From NCBI GenBank assembly GCA_021802655.1, contig JAJZRP010000018.1, positions 1 through 39,062 on the forward strand: a DNA stretch of 39,062 bases. The letters run 5' to 3'. A program made the translations under genes and the position numbers. The notes below the pieces were generated by a model. It searched no databases, was not told where the DNA came from, and saw nothing but the letters and a program-made list of their open reading frames with translations. The stretch is from Pseudomonadota bacterium. Lineage in GTDB: Bacteria; Pseudomonadota; Gammaproteobacteria; Burkholderiales; JABEVD01. Shown piece by piece: positions 17,139-26,448 of the stretch. Positions within the stretch are counted from its first letter, which is position 1, and every line of letters begins with the position of its first letter.

Positions 17139-17815
17139 ACGAACCCATTCGCATCGTTCTGGTCGACGATCATTGCCTGTGCCGGCGCGGGCTCACCGAA
17201 CTTTTCGACCACTGCTACGGTATCTCCGTGGTGGGCGGTACCGGCAATGCAACCGAAGTGATCCCCATTCTGGAGGCGCAGCGGCCAGACCTTCTGATCA
17301 TGGATCTGCGCATGGAGCCTGTCGATGGCCTGACCCTGCTCGACCAGATCAGAAAATCGGGCTGCGATACGCCTGTGGCGATCCTGACGATGAGCGATTC
17401 GGAATCCGATCTTGCCAAGGCAATGCGCCTGGGCGCGAAGGGCTACCTCTTGAAAGACATGGACCCCGAAGATGTCGTCAGTGCGGTGCGACGCATCGCC
17501 AGCGGCGAACTCGTCGTTGCTCCGGCCATGACCATGAAACTGATGCATTTCCTGCAGCATGGTCAACAGGATCATCATGTGCGCAAAAATTCTCTCGAAC
17601 TTCTGACCGAGCGCGAGCGGGAAATCCTGCAGCATCTGGCGCGCGGAGAAAGCAACAAGGTCATTGCAAGGACGCTCGACATCAGCTACGACACAGTCAA
17701 GCAGCATGTCCGCCATATCCTGTTCAAACTCAAGCTGGCATCCCGCGTGGAGGCAGCCGTTTTCGCCGTCGAGCAGAGGGCAAAAGAAGGTCGGGTTCCC
17801 TCGCCAAGCCACTAG
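17135..17815 (+). CDS. NarL/FixJ-family response regulator with LuxR-type HTH
   Basis: MNEPIRIVLVDDHCLCRRGL receiver domain and LLTEREREILQHLARGESNKVIARTLDISYDTVKQHVRHILFKL HTH; ATGA overlap with the kinase stop. Confidence 0.95.
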   Translation: MNEPIRIVLVDDHCLCRRGLTELFDHCYGISVVGGTGNATEVIPILEAQRPDLLIMDLRMEPVDGLTLLDQIRKSGCDTPVAILTMSDSESDLAKAMRLGAKGYLLKDMDPEDVVSAVRRIASGELVVAPAMTMKLMHFLQHGQQDHHVRKNSLELLTEREREILQHLARGESNKVIARTLDISYDTVKQHVRHILFKLKLASRVEAAVFAVEQRAKEGRVPSPSH

Positions 17816-17829
17816 GGAAGCCCTGGAAT

Positions 17830-18366
17830 TCAGGTTTTCAGGCGGCCCGAAAATCTTGTGCGAAAATCCTGCAGCTTCGGTCTGACCACGAACTGGCAAT
17901 AAGGACGGAAGCTGTTGTTCCTGAAATAATCCTGGTGGTAATCCTCTGCCTGGAAGAATTTCTCGAAGAAAGTCACTTCCGTCACGATCGGCTCACCCCA
18001 TTTTCCGGAAACTTTCCTGATCATTTCTTCGGCGCTTGCCTTCTGCTTCTCCGAATGGACGAAAATGACCGACCGGTATTGCGTCCCGGCATCGTTTCCC
18101 TGCCTGTTCAATGTGCTCGGGTCGTGGATGGCAAAAAACACTTCCAGGATTTCCGCATAGGAAATGGCAGTTGGATCGAATGTCACCTGAACGACTTCGG
18201 CATGCCCGGTTTTGCCGCTGCAGACTTTCTCGTAGCCGGGATTGTCGACTTGCCCACCGCTGTAACCCGAAACAGCTTCGATGACACCTTCCAGCTCCGA
18301 GAAAATCGCTTCCAGGCACCAGAAGCATCCTCCTCCCAATGTCGCGATCTCCCTGCTTTCAGCCAT
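17830..18366 (-). CDS. msrA: Peptide methionine sulfoxide reductase MsrA
   Basis: MAESREIATLGGGCFWCLEAIFSELEGV, the GCFWC active-site motif. Confidence 0.96.
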   Translation of the reverse strand: MAESREIATLGGGCFWCLEAIFSELEGVIEAVSGYSGGQVDNPGYEKVCSGKTGHAEVVQVTFDPTAISYAEILEVFFAIHDPSTLNRQGNDAGTQYRSVIFVHSEKQKASAEEMIRKVSGKWGEPIVTEVTFFEKFFQAEDYHQDYFRNNSFRPYCQFVVRPKLQDFRTRFSGRLKT

Positions 18367-18455
18367 GAAATTTCCTCCAGAGGTGCCACTTGTCGGCCCA
18401 ATCATACCACTTGTCGGAAAGTGCGTTGACAACTTCATCGCTATGGTTTTTGATA

Positions 18456-18542
18456 GGTGGCGTGAACTCCCAAAGTTCCTCGGCTCTCCGAGCCACACCC
18501 AATGCCTCCTCCTTCCGGCCGGATTCTTCCGGCCTTTTTTTT
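18456..18542 (+). ncRNA. Candidate small RNA with anti-Shine-Dalgarno motif
   Basis: TTGACA at 18426-18431, 17 nt spacer, TTTGAT at 18449-18454; GTGG/CCAC stem enclosing two perfect 5-bp hairpins (GAACT-CCCAA-AGTTC; CTCGG-CTCT-CCGAG); CCTCCTCCTT at 18505-18514; then terminator. Confidence 0.55.
18517..18542 (+). terminator. Strong Rho-independent terminator
   Basis: GGCCGGA-TTCT-TCCGGCC perfect 7-bp stem followed by eight T on the plus strand; no annotated plus-strand protein gene lies just upstream. Confidence 0.85.
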
Positions 18543-19192
18543 CATTTCACCAAAAGGCGAAAGCGCACGTCCTGAACCGAGTCAATCGGCTTTCCGTCCT
18601 TCACCGCCGGAAAGAATTTCCATGTGTTCAAGGTATCCAGCACAGCCTGGTTCAATTCCGGAATGGGGGTCGCAATGATCAATTCGACTTTCATCGTGCC
18701 GTCGGCGGCGACATGAAACCTTGCAACGACCAGGGCATCCAGCGCATCCTGCCGGTATTCCTCCGGAATCTCCGGTTTCGGGCTGTAGATGGCGCGCGCC
18801 CCCATTTCGTCTCCCCCGGGCATGCCTTTCTGAGGCGCGGCTTCTGGCTGCTCTGCAGCTTTCGGGGGCGGCTGGGTTTTGGGCTGCTCGACTTTTTTCG
18901 GAGCCTCCTGCATCTTTGCCCTGGGCTTGGGTAAGTCGGACTTTTCCAGCTTCGGCTCTGCCTTGGGTTTGGGCAAGTCGGGCTTCTGTTGGGGTTCTGA
19001 CCTGGGTTTCGCAGAATTGGGAGGCGCGGGGATTTCGATCAGCTTCGCATCAACCGGCTTCTGATCGGCATGCAGCTTTTCCGGGCGTAAAAGGAACTTC
19101 CCGAACAGCCAGAACAGGGCCAGCCAGGCAAGGACGGCCACGCCCAATGTCCATGGCAGGCGCCGCCAGGGATTTTCGAATTCACTGCCCAT
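18542..19192 (-). CDS. tonB: TonB-like energy transducer
   Basis: 216 aa; N-terminal TM, Pro/Lys-rich linker and C-terminal VVARFHVAADGTMKVELIIATPIPELNQAVLDTLNTWKFFPAVKDGKP. Confidence 0.88.
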   Translation of the reverse strand: MGSEFENPWRRLPWTLGVAVLAWLALFWLFGKFLLRPEKLHADQKPVDAKLIEIPAPPNSAKPRSEPQQKPDLPKPKAEPKLEKSDLPKPRAKMQEAPKKVEQPKTQPPPKAAEQPEAAPQKGMPGGDEMGARAIYSPKPEIPEEYRQDALDALVVARFHVAADGTMKVELIIATPIPELNQAVLDTLNTWKFFPAVKDGKPIDSVQDVRFRLLVK

Positions 19193-19586
19193 GCTTGACT
19201 GCGATCAGGAAATGCTCTGCCCCCGCCTGCCTTGCCCGCAACATGGACTGAACCACCAACCCGTTCCGGGCTTCCGTATCCGCGGAAATGACGATGCTGG
19301 AATCCGGTTTTTTCAGCATCGACGCCAGCACTTTCTGCATCGAATCCAGCGTGACAGGTATCTTGTCCAGAAAGATTTTCCCATCCTTCGTTACGGTGAG
19401 CGTCACCGGGGTCTTGGGCTGCATGGGAGCCGCCGATCCCTTGGGCAGATTCACCGGGAGGGAATGCAGGTTCTGCATCGAAAGTGATGCCAGCATGAAT
19501 GTGACCAGCAGGAAAAACATCACGTCGATCATGGGGATGATCTCGATTCGCCCGCGCCGTGCCGCGCGGGTTTTACGCAGCTTCAC
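19182..19586 (-). CDS. exbD: ExbD-like biopolymer transport protein
   Basis: RGRIEIIPMIDVMFFLLVTFMLAS motif; probable GTG start; between exbB and tonB. Confidence 0.88.
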   Translation of the reverse strand: MKLRKTRAARRGRIEIIPMIDVMFFLLVTFMLASLSMQNLHSLPVNLPKGSAAPMQPKTPVTLTVTKDGKIFLDKIPVTLDSMQKVLASMLKKPDSSIVISADTEARNGLVVQSMLRARQAGAEHFLIAVKHGQ

Positions 19587-20221
19587 TGCCCGCTCCTTCC
19601 TGGTCCATCCTGATGTGATCGAGCAATCTGGTTCCCAGCCTTTCCATTTCATCCAGCGTCTGGGACTGCAGGCGCGAGAAGAAATTGAAGGCGAACAGGC
19701 AGATGAGCGCGATGAACAGGCCGAGTGCGGTGGCGATCAGCGCCTGGGCCACCCCTGCGGTAACTCCGGTCGGATCGACCAGTCCTGCCCCACCGATCAG
19801 CTTGAAGGCATGCATCATGCCGGTGATGGTGCCGAGCAGGCCGAGCAGGGGGGCTGCAGTCACCACGGTTTCAAGCACCCACAGCCCCCTGCCCATCGAT
19901 TTTTCGATCTGCTGCGCTTCGTCGGCTGCACGGGATTCGACCCACCATGCCGGTTTTGCGCGATTTTCCAGAATGGGCCTGAAAAAGCGCCTGAAATAAT
20001 GACGCCTTTCGAGGGATTCGACCTGATTCTCAAGTTCGCCCCAGGAAAAACCATAGGTTTCGACCAGTGCGAGAAGGGAGCCCGGAATGCGCACGTATTT
20101 GAAGTGCACGTAGGCCTTGTCGATCATGATGTAGAGCGCGATCACCCCCAGAACCAGGAGAGGATAGACCATCATCCCCCCGAAATGTATTGCTTCCCAA
20201 GCCTCATTCAATCCCTGCATG
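19573..20221 (-). CDS. exbB: ExbB/TolQ/MotA family proton channel protein
   Basis: LWVLETVVTAAPLLGLLGTITGMMHAF...GVTAGVAQALIATALGLFIALICLFAFNFF; start trimmed to MQGLNEAWEAIHFGG. Confidence 0.9.
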
Positions 20222-20240
20222 CTCGATCTCCAAAAATTAA

Positions 20241-22553
20241 TCAAAAGCCCTTGCTCAACCCCACATAGAATGCTCTCGTCGGGCCATACTGCGGCGCGCC
20301 GACTCCGATCCCCGAGCCATCCCTTATCTCGTAAATCTGGTTGAGCAAATTGATCACGCTCAACCTTCCCTCCACCTTGCCCAGCTGAGGCAAATAGAGT
20401 TGTCTGGTCACGCCCAGGTTCACCTGAACATATCCCGGCATGCTGGCAGTGTTGGCGAATCCCCTGCGCAATCCGCTGCCGAGCAAGGCATCCATACTGT
20501 AATTCGTGCCATGCCAAAGATAAGACCAGCCGGTCGACGCGGTAAAGGTCTGATCGTGATCCAGATGCACCCAGTTGTTGGAGATATAGGCGAGTTCCTG
20601 GGCGGAAAAATTGTACTGCCCCGATACGATGTTCTTGCCCAGCGCCCTGGATACGGCAAAATTCAGGTAGGAAGAAAAATTGTCCTTCTTGTAGTTTCCG
20701 GTCAATTCCAGGCCGTAAATCTTGCCTTGCTGATAATTGAAAGGCGAATAAATAAGCGACTGCCCGAACTGCCCTTCGTCCAGAAGGTCCTGGACCAGCC
20801 GCAAATAACTGTCGAGGCCCATGTTGAGTTCAGAAGTGAACTGGTGCGTCACGCCCGCATCGAAATAATGGCTGCGCTCGGGCAGTACATTCGTATTCAC
20901 GTCTGTGGGCAAGGCATTGGTCGTACCCTGAAATTTCGCGATGCTGGTGGGAGCAATCAATTCTGTCGCCGGAGGAGTGAAATAGCGCGCATAGCCCGCG
21001 TGAAAAGCGGTGTCCCTGGTCGCCTGATAAACGAGCCCAAGCCGCGGGCTCAGCTGACTCGCATTCACATAGGCATTCATCACGTCGAATCGGGCGCCGT
21101 AATTGACTGTCAGCTTTTTCGCAGGATGCCATTCATCCTGCAGATAAACACCGTATAGCCAGGCTGTTTTCGTGTAATTGTCGACGATATTGAAAGGGGT
21201 GCTACTGGTCTGGTTGCCAAAAGCGTCTGCCGGAAAAACGGCGGAAGTATTATTGGATACCGCATACTCCTCGCTGGTGAACACTCCGGCGTGCAAGGTA
21301 TGCGTATCATTCAGGCGATAGCTCCCGTCCCCCTGCAGGCCATTTGCGAGATTGCTCCTCAGAATGGTGGAGGCAACTCCATTGTAGATCAGGTCACCGT
21401 AGGGATCCGGCAAATAGGCCACGCTCGAATAACGTCTGAAAACAGAAAGCTGATAATCCGTTCCGGAACCTCCCGTTCCCTTCAGTGCAAGAATGCCGTA
21501 GCGATTGATCTCTGTCTGGTTTTCGTTGAGATTGGCTGAAGGATAATCCGGCATGCCGGCAAGGGCATAATTCTGGGGAAGACCCGGCGTATTGGGGATC
21601 TGGAACTGGCTTTGAGAACTGCCCAAAATCAGGTTGACGCTCGTGGTCGGATTCATCAGGTAGGAAAAATACCCGAACCCTTTCGACTGCGTCGTCCTGT
21701 CGTGAAGCGGATTCGCACCCGGAGTGGGCGACTGGATGCCAAGGTCGTTCTGCAGGAAAGAGCCGCTCATGTAATAATTGAACTTTCCTTCCGATCCGCC
21801 ATACTGGATCGAGGGTTCGAAGGTGTTGTGGCTGCCGCCGTAAAAATCCAGAGTACCCCCCTTCTGGAATGCGCCGCTCTTGGTATGGATATCGACCACG
21901 CCTGCAGTCCGGTAGCCGTACTGTGAAGGCAGAACCCCGGTCAGGAGATCAAGTCTTTCGGCGAAGCGTGTATCCAGATTCTGCCCGAAACCGCTGATAC
22001 CCTGGGGAAGCATGATGCCATTGATCCGGTACTGGAGGTCACCATGGTCTCCCCTGACATGAATCTGGCCGAAGGAATCCTGGACCACCCCCGGTGCACG
22101 CAACAGCACTTCGTTGAGCGGGGTATTCTCACCCTGGGGCATCGCCTTGATTGCCGCCTGATCCAGGCGATAGACGCTGCTGCCATCTTTGGCAACATTT
22201 TGGGGGCGTTGAATTCGCGCGGCAACCACACTCATCTCCAGCGCCTGGTGCGTAGCCAATGTGATCGACGCCGTTGCCGGTTTTCCGGCACTCACCGTGA
22301 CGATAGCCATCCCGACGGTGAAACCCGGTTTTTTCGCAAGAATCGCATAAATCCCGGGGGATACGTTGGGAAAAACGAAATGCCCGTCTTTCGCACTTCG
22401 GGCATGGAAAATCGTTTTGCCCTGCGCATTCTGCAAATCGAGCTTCGCAGCAGGAACGGCCCTGCCCAGCGCATCCTTCACCTTGCCCTGAACTTCGATC
22501 GCCTGAGCGGCAATCGGCACCATCAGTCCAGCCAGCAAAAAAACCCTTTTCAT
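20241..22553 (-). CDS. TonB-dependent receptor with N-terminal carboxypeptidase-regulatory-like domain
   Basis: About 770 aa; signal peptide; VQGKVKDALGRAVPAAKLDLQN.. domain; plug domain PGVVQDSFGQIHVRGDHGDLQYRINGI; C-terminal barrel. Confidence 0.92.
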   Translation of the reverse strand: MKRVFLLAGLMVPIAAQAIEVQGKVKDALGRAVPAAKLDLQNAQGKTIFHARSAKDGHFVFPNVSPGIYAILAKKPGFTVGMAIVTVSAGKPATASITLATHQALEMSVVAARIQRPQNVAKDGSSVYRLDQAAIKAMPQGENTPLNEVLLRAPGVVQDSFGQIHVRGDHGDLQYRINGIMLPQGISGFGQNLDTRFAERLDLLTGVLPSQYGYRTAGVVDIHTKSGAFQKGGTLDFYGGSHNTFEPSIQYGGSEGKFNYYMSGSFLQNDLGIQSPTPGANPLHDRTTQSKGFGYFSYLMNPTTSVNLILGSSQSQFQIPNTPGLPQNYALAGMPDYPSANLNENQTEINRYGILALKGTGGSGTDYQLSVFRRYSSVAYLPDPYGDLIYNGVASTILRSNLANGLQGDGSYRLNDTHTLHAGVFTSEEYAVSNNTSAVFPADAFGNQTSSTPFNIVDNYTKTAWLYGVYLQDEWHPAKKLTVNYGARFDVMNAYVNASQLSPRLGLVYQATRDTAFHAGYARYFTPPATELIAPTSIAKFQGTTNALPTDVNTNVLPERSHYFDAGVTHQFTSELNMGLDSYLRLVQDLLDEGQFGQSLIYSPFNYQQGKIYGLELTGNYKKDNFSSYLNFAVSRALGKNIVSGQYNFSAQELAYISNNWVHLDHDQTFTASTGWSYLWHGTNYSMDALLGSGLRRGFANTASMPGYVQVNLGVTRQLYLPQLGKVEGRLSVINLLNQIYEIRDGSGIGVGAPQYGPTRAFYVGLSKGF

Positions 22554-22642
22554 TACTTCCTCTCCCGGAAATTCAAACACCGCCCGCATCAAGTCTTGCA
22601 ACGGGCGTACCGTTCCCTCTCGGGAATCGGAAATGGATCAAG

Positions 22643-22915
22643 TCAGGAGAATACGGGAGGGGAGCGTGAACGCGGACAAAGCGCGGCGCGATCGGGCAGG
22701 GAAGATACCCCGGCGAGGGAAACCAGGAAAAGCAGTACCGGCAAAAAAACCGGAGCGCTCAAGGGTGGAACAGACGCGTATGCCGCAGAATGCGCTGCAA
22801 CATGGCATACCGCACAGGCCATCTCGTCGGCATCCTTGACATGATGATGCGCAATCTCCAGGCTGTACAAGCCCAGGAAGCACAACAATGCCGAGAATAG
22901 AAATAACCTTTTCAT
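22643..22915 (-). CDS. Small His/Cys-containing secreted or membrane protein (DUF2946-like)
   Basis: MKRLFLFSALLCFLGLYSLEIAHHHVKDADEMACAVCHVAAHSAAYAS...; HHH and CAVCH motifs; directly upstream of the TonB receptor on the same strand. Confidence 0.6.
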   Translation of the reverse strand: MKRLFLFSALLCFLGLYSLEIAHHHVKDADEMACAVCHVAAHSAAYASVPPLSAPVFLPVLLFLVSLAGVSSLPDRAALCPRSRSPPVFS

Positions 22916-22966
22916 TTTTTTATTCTGCTGTGGATTCTTGCCCCGGTCAAGAGACAAACTGGAATT

Positions 22967-23554
22967 TCACCGGGCCTGCAGGATGCGCTCGACATATCTC
23001 GCCAGCATGTCGGCTTCCAGGTTCACCAGACTTCCCGGCGCAAGATGCTTGAGATTCGTCATCGACAGGGTATGCGGTATCAGGTTGATGTGGAACATGT
23101 CGCCTTCGACAGCATTGACGGTGAGACTCGCGCCATTCACCGTGACCGACCCCTTGGTCGCGATGAATTTCGAAACCGGTTTCGGGGAACGAATGGCAAG
23201 ATGCATGCACTCGCCTGCCAGATCGAAGGAAACCACCTCTCCAACCCCGTCCACATGGCCGCTGACGAGGTGTCCGCCCAGCCTGTCGGAAAGCCGCAAC
23301 GCCTTCTCCAGATTGACTTCACTTCCCGCTTCCAGGCCGCAGGTGCAGTCCAGGGTTTCCTGAGAAACGTCGACCTGGAAAACATTTCCCTCGATCGCCA
23401 CCACCGTGAGGCAGACGCCGCTGACTGCGATGCTGTCCCCGAGCAGGACATCCGAAAGATCGAGGCTTCCCGCATCGATCGCAAGGCGCAATCCCTTGTC
23501 CACCGGATCGGCCCTGACGATTTTCCCGATCGACGCGACAATTCCGCTAAACAT
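22967..23554 (-). CDS. ribE: Riboflavin synthase alpha subunit
   Basis: [12 protein letters not shown]...GDSIAVSGVCLTV...VNGASLTVN duplicated lumazine-binding domains. Confidence 0.95.
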   Translation of the reverse strand: MFSGIVASIGKIVRADPVDKGLRLAIDAGSLDLSDVLLGDSIAVSGVCLTVVAIEGNVFQVDVSQETLDCTCGLEAGSEVNLEKALRLSDRLGGHLVSGHVDGVGEVVSFDLAGECMHLAIRSPKPVSKFIATKGSVTVNGASLTVNAVEGDMFHINLIPHTLSMTNLKHLAPGSLVNLEADMLARYVERILQAR

Positions 23555-24635
23555 CCGGCCTCCCGATGATCCGCAAATCCTTCCCCACCATTCTGACATC
23601 CCTGATTTTCAGTTCGAATCTGTCTTCCATTTTTTCGAGCTCGGGGAAGTCGAACATGCCCTTCGCGCGATTTCCGATGAAATGCGGCGCAAGATAAAAA
23701 ACGATCTCGTCGACAAACCCGGCTTCCAGCATGGCGCCGTTGATCCTTTCTCCCGCCTCCACCAGCAGTTCGTTGATTCCCCGTCTTCCCAACTCGGCCA
23801 TCAGTCTCGCGATATCGACTCGCCCCTTGCCATCGGGAAGATGAACAATCTCGACGCCCAATGCTTCCAGCCCCCCAATCTTTTGCGCGTCCTGGCTGGC
23901 TGTCGCAACGAGCACCTTGCCGCCCAGCAATTTCGCACTCGATGGAAGCCTGAGTTCGCTGTCCAGAACGACGATCATCGGCTGCCTGGAAGTTTCGACA
24001 TCCCTCGCGGTCAATCCCGGGTCGTCCGCAAGGACGGTGCCGATTCCAGTGAGCAAGGCACAGGAACGCGCCCGCAGCCTGTGCCCGTCGCGCCTTGCAG
24101 CTTCCCCCGTGATCCACTGGCTGATGCCGTTCCGAAGCGCCGTTTTTCCGTCCAGGCTGGCAGCAATCTTGAGCCTGACCCAGGGTTTTCCGCGTGTCAT
24201 TCTGGAAACGAATCCGGGATTGAGCTCCAGGGCTTCGGCCTCCAGAAGGCCGCATTCGACCAGGATACCCGCCTTTTCGAGGCGCTCTATCCCGCGCCCC
24301 GAGACGAGCGGATTGGGATCCTTCATTCCGACCACGACCCGGGAAATACCCGCATCGACAACCGCGTCCGCGCAAGGCGGCGTCCTGCCGAAATGGCTGC
24401 AGGGTTCGAGCGTCACATAAAGGGTCGAACCTCTCGCCGATTCTCCTGCATCGAGCAGCGCATTGATCTCGGCATGCGGCATCCCCGCCCTTTCATGCCA
24501 GCCCTCCCCGACTATTTCTCCGCCCTTCACGAGGACCGCGCCGACTCTGGGATTGGGGGTCGCAGTGTACAGCCCCTTCTCTGCAAGACGCAGCGCCCTC
24601 GCCATATACAGGCGATCCTGGCTGGAGAACATCAA
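23547..24635 (-). CDS. ribD: Bifunctional diaminohydroxyphosphoribosylaminopyrimidine deaminase / 5-amino-6-(5-phosphoribosylamino)uracil reductase
   Basis: Deaminase zinc motif [11 protein letters not shown]...[17 protein letters not shown] and C-terminal reductase domain. Confidence 0.96.
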   Translation of the reverse strand: MMFSSQDRLYMARALRLAEKGLYTATPNPRVGAVLVKGGEIVGEGWHERAGMPHAEINALLDAGESARGSTLYVTLEPCSHFGRTPPCADAVVDAGISRVVVGMKDPNPLVSGRGIERLEKAGILVECGLLEAEALELNPGFVSRMTRGKPWVRLKIAASLDGKTALRNGISQWITGEAARRDGHRLRARSCALLTGIGTVLADDPGLTARDVETSRQPMIVVLDSELRLPSSAKLLGGKVLVATASQDAQKIGGLEALGVEIVHLPDGKGRVDIARLMAELGRRGINELLVEAGERINGAMLEAGFVDEIVFYLAPHFIGNRAKGMFDFPELEKMEDRFELKIRDVRMVGKDLRIIGRPDV

Positions 24636-25105
24636 CCGTCCTTGCGAAGGGTTTTCGGCTTCTCGACTTCCCTGATCGCTTCCCTGAAGTCCTCGACATC
24701 CTCGAAGCTTCGGTAAACCGATGCGAAGCGGATATAAGCCACCTTGTCGAGCTTGTAAAGTTCCGCCATCACCATCTCCCCGATCTGGCGCGAGGAAATC
24801 TCGCGTTCTCCAAGGCTCAACACTTTCTGCACGATGCGGTCTATCGCCTCGTCCACGAGCGGGGTCGGCACGGGCCGCTTGTGCAGCGCCCTGGCGAATC
24901 CGGTGCGCAATCTTTCCCTGTCGAATTCGGCACGGTTCCCGTTTTGCTTGACCACCTGCGGCATCATCAGATCTGCGGTCTCATAAGTGGTGAAACGCTT
25001 CTGGCAAACCTGGCAGCGGCGCCTGCGACGAATGCTGTTGCCTTCCTCGCCGACGCGCGAATCCATCACACTCGTATCATTGGCGCCGCAAAACGGGCAT
25101 TTCAT
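24632..25105 (-). CDS. nrdR: Transcriptional repressor NrdR
   Basis: [42 protein letters not shown]. Confidence 0.98.
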   Translation of the reverse strand: MKCPFCGANDTSVMDSRVGEEGNSIRRRRRCQVCQKRFTTYETADLMMPQVVKQNGNRAEFDRERLRTGFARALHKRPVPTPLVDEAIDRIVQKVLSLGEREISSRQIGEMVMAELYKLDKVAYIRFASVYRSFEDVEDFREAIREVEKPKTLRKDG

Positions 25106-25108
25106 GGC

Positions 25109-26356
25109 TTATCCGTAAACCGGAAAACGTTCGCAAAGAGACTTGACTGCGGAAGCAACCCGCCTGATCACGGCGTCGTCTCCCGGATCATCGAGAATGT
25201 CAGCGATCAGATTGCCGAGCTGATCGGCCTCGATCTCCCTGAAACCGCGCGTAGTGATGGCGGGAGATCCGATGCGGATTCCGCTCGTCACGAAAGGCTT
25301 CTGCGGATCGTTCGGGATCGCATTCTTGTTGACCGTGATATGCGCACGCCCGAGCGCAGCCTCCGCGTCCTTGCCAGTGATGTTCTTGGCCTGGAGGTCG
25401 ACCAGGAAAAGATGGCTGTCGGTGCGCCCGGACACGATCCGGAGGCCCCGCTCCTGCAGCACCTTGGCCATGACGCGCGCATTGTCGATCACGAGCTCCT
25501 GGTATTCCCTGAACTCGCGCGTCGCAGCCTCCTTCAGCGCGACCGCCTTGCCCGCGATCACATGCATCAGGGGGCCTCCCTGGATGCCGGGGAAAATGCT
25601 GGAATTGATCGCCTTCTCATGCTCCGCCTTCGCCAGGATCAGCCCTCCCCTTGGACCGCGCAAGGTCTTGTGGGTGGTGGTGGTCACGAAGTCCGCGATG
25701 CCGACCGGGCTGGGATAGAGCCCGGCAGCGATCAGTCCCGCATAATGGGCCATGTCCACGAAAAGCCATGCGCCCACGCTGTCAGCGATGTGACGGAAAC
25801 GCTTCCAGTCGATGACGAGAGAATAGGCGGATGCTCCGGCGACGATCATTCTCGGTTTATGCTCATGGGCCAACCGTTCCACTTCGTCGTAATCGATTTC
25901 CTCCGTATCGGGCTTGAGCCCGTAGGTCACGGCATGGTAAATTTTTCCGCTGAAGTTGACCGATGCGCCGTGGGTGAGATGGCCGCCGTGCGCGAGGGAC
26001 ATGCCGAGGATCGTGTCGCCGGGCTTGAGCATCGCCATGTAAACGGCGGCATTCGCCTGGGAGCCGGAATGCGGCTGAACATTGGCATATTCCGCATGGA
26101 AAAGGGATTTCGCGCGATCGATCGCGAGCTGCTCGACGATATCCACATATTCGCAGCCGCCGTAATAGCGCTTGCCGGGATAGCCTTCGGCATATTTGTT
26201 GGTCAGCACCGACCCTTGCGCTTCCAGCACGCGCGGGCTGGTATAGTTTTCGGAAGCGATGAGCTCGATATGGTCTTCCTGGCGCCTCGATTCCGACTCC
26301 ATGGCCGCCCACAATTCCGGGTCGAACCCTGCGATGGTTTGGTTTGCTGAGAACAT
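25109..26356 (-). CDS. glyA: Serine hydroxymethyltransferase
   Basis: [42 protein letters not shown]...[14 protein letters not shown]. Confidence 0.98.
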   Translation of the reverse strand: MFSANQTIAGFDPELWAAMESESRRQEDHIELIASENYTSPRVLEAQGSVLTNKYAEGYPGKRYYGGCEYVDIVEQLAIDRAKSLFHAEYANVQPHSGSQANAAVYMAMLKPGDTILGMSLAHGGHLTHGASVNFSGKIYHAVTYGLKPDTEEIDYDEVERLAHEHKPRMIVAGASAYSLVIDWKRFRHIADSVGAWLFVDMAHYAGLIAAGLYPSPVGIADFVTTTTHKTLRGPRGGLILAKAEHEKAINSSIFPGIQGGPLMHVIAGKAVALKEAATREFREYQELVIDNARVMAKVLQERGLRIVSGRTDSHLFLVDLQAKNITGKDAEAALGRAHITVNKNAIPNDPQKPFVTSGIRIGSPAITTRGFREIEADQLGNLIADILDDPGDDAVIRRVASAVKSLCERFPVYG

Positions 26357-26448
26357 GGCTTTCCCGATCAAAAAAACGCAATTTTATCACGATTGACGGG
26401 AGAGTATCGCCTGGCGAGACTCCCCTCTTCCCGATTCGGATCCCTGAT

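Noticed and set aside
18367-18498. N-terminal extension of msrA (MWLGEPRNFGSS...)
   Set aside because: No family support; the MsrA motif begins right after MAESREIATLGGGCFWC at 18366, and the upstream DNA is better explained by the candidate sRNA on the opposite strand.
26400-26448. Inverted repeat downstream of leuA as a strong terminator
   Set aside because: Imperfect stem and no U-run; too weak to annotate.
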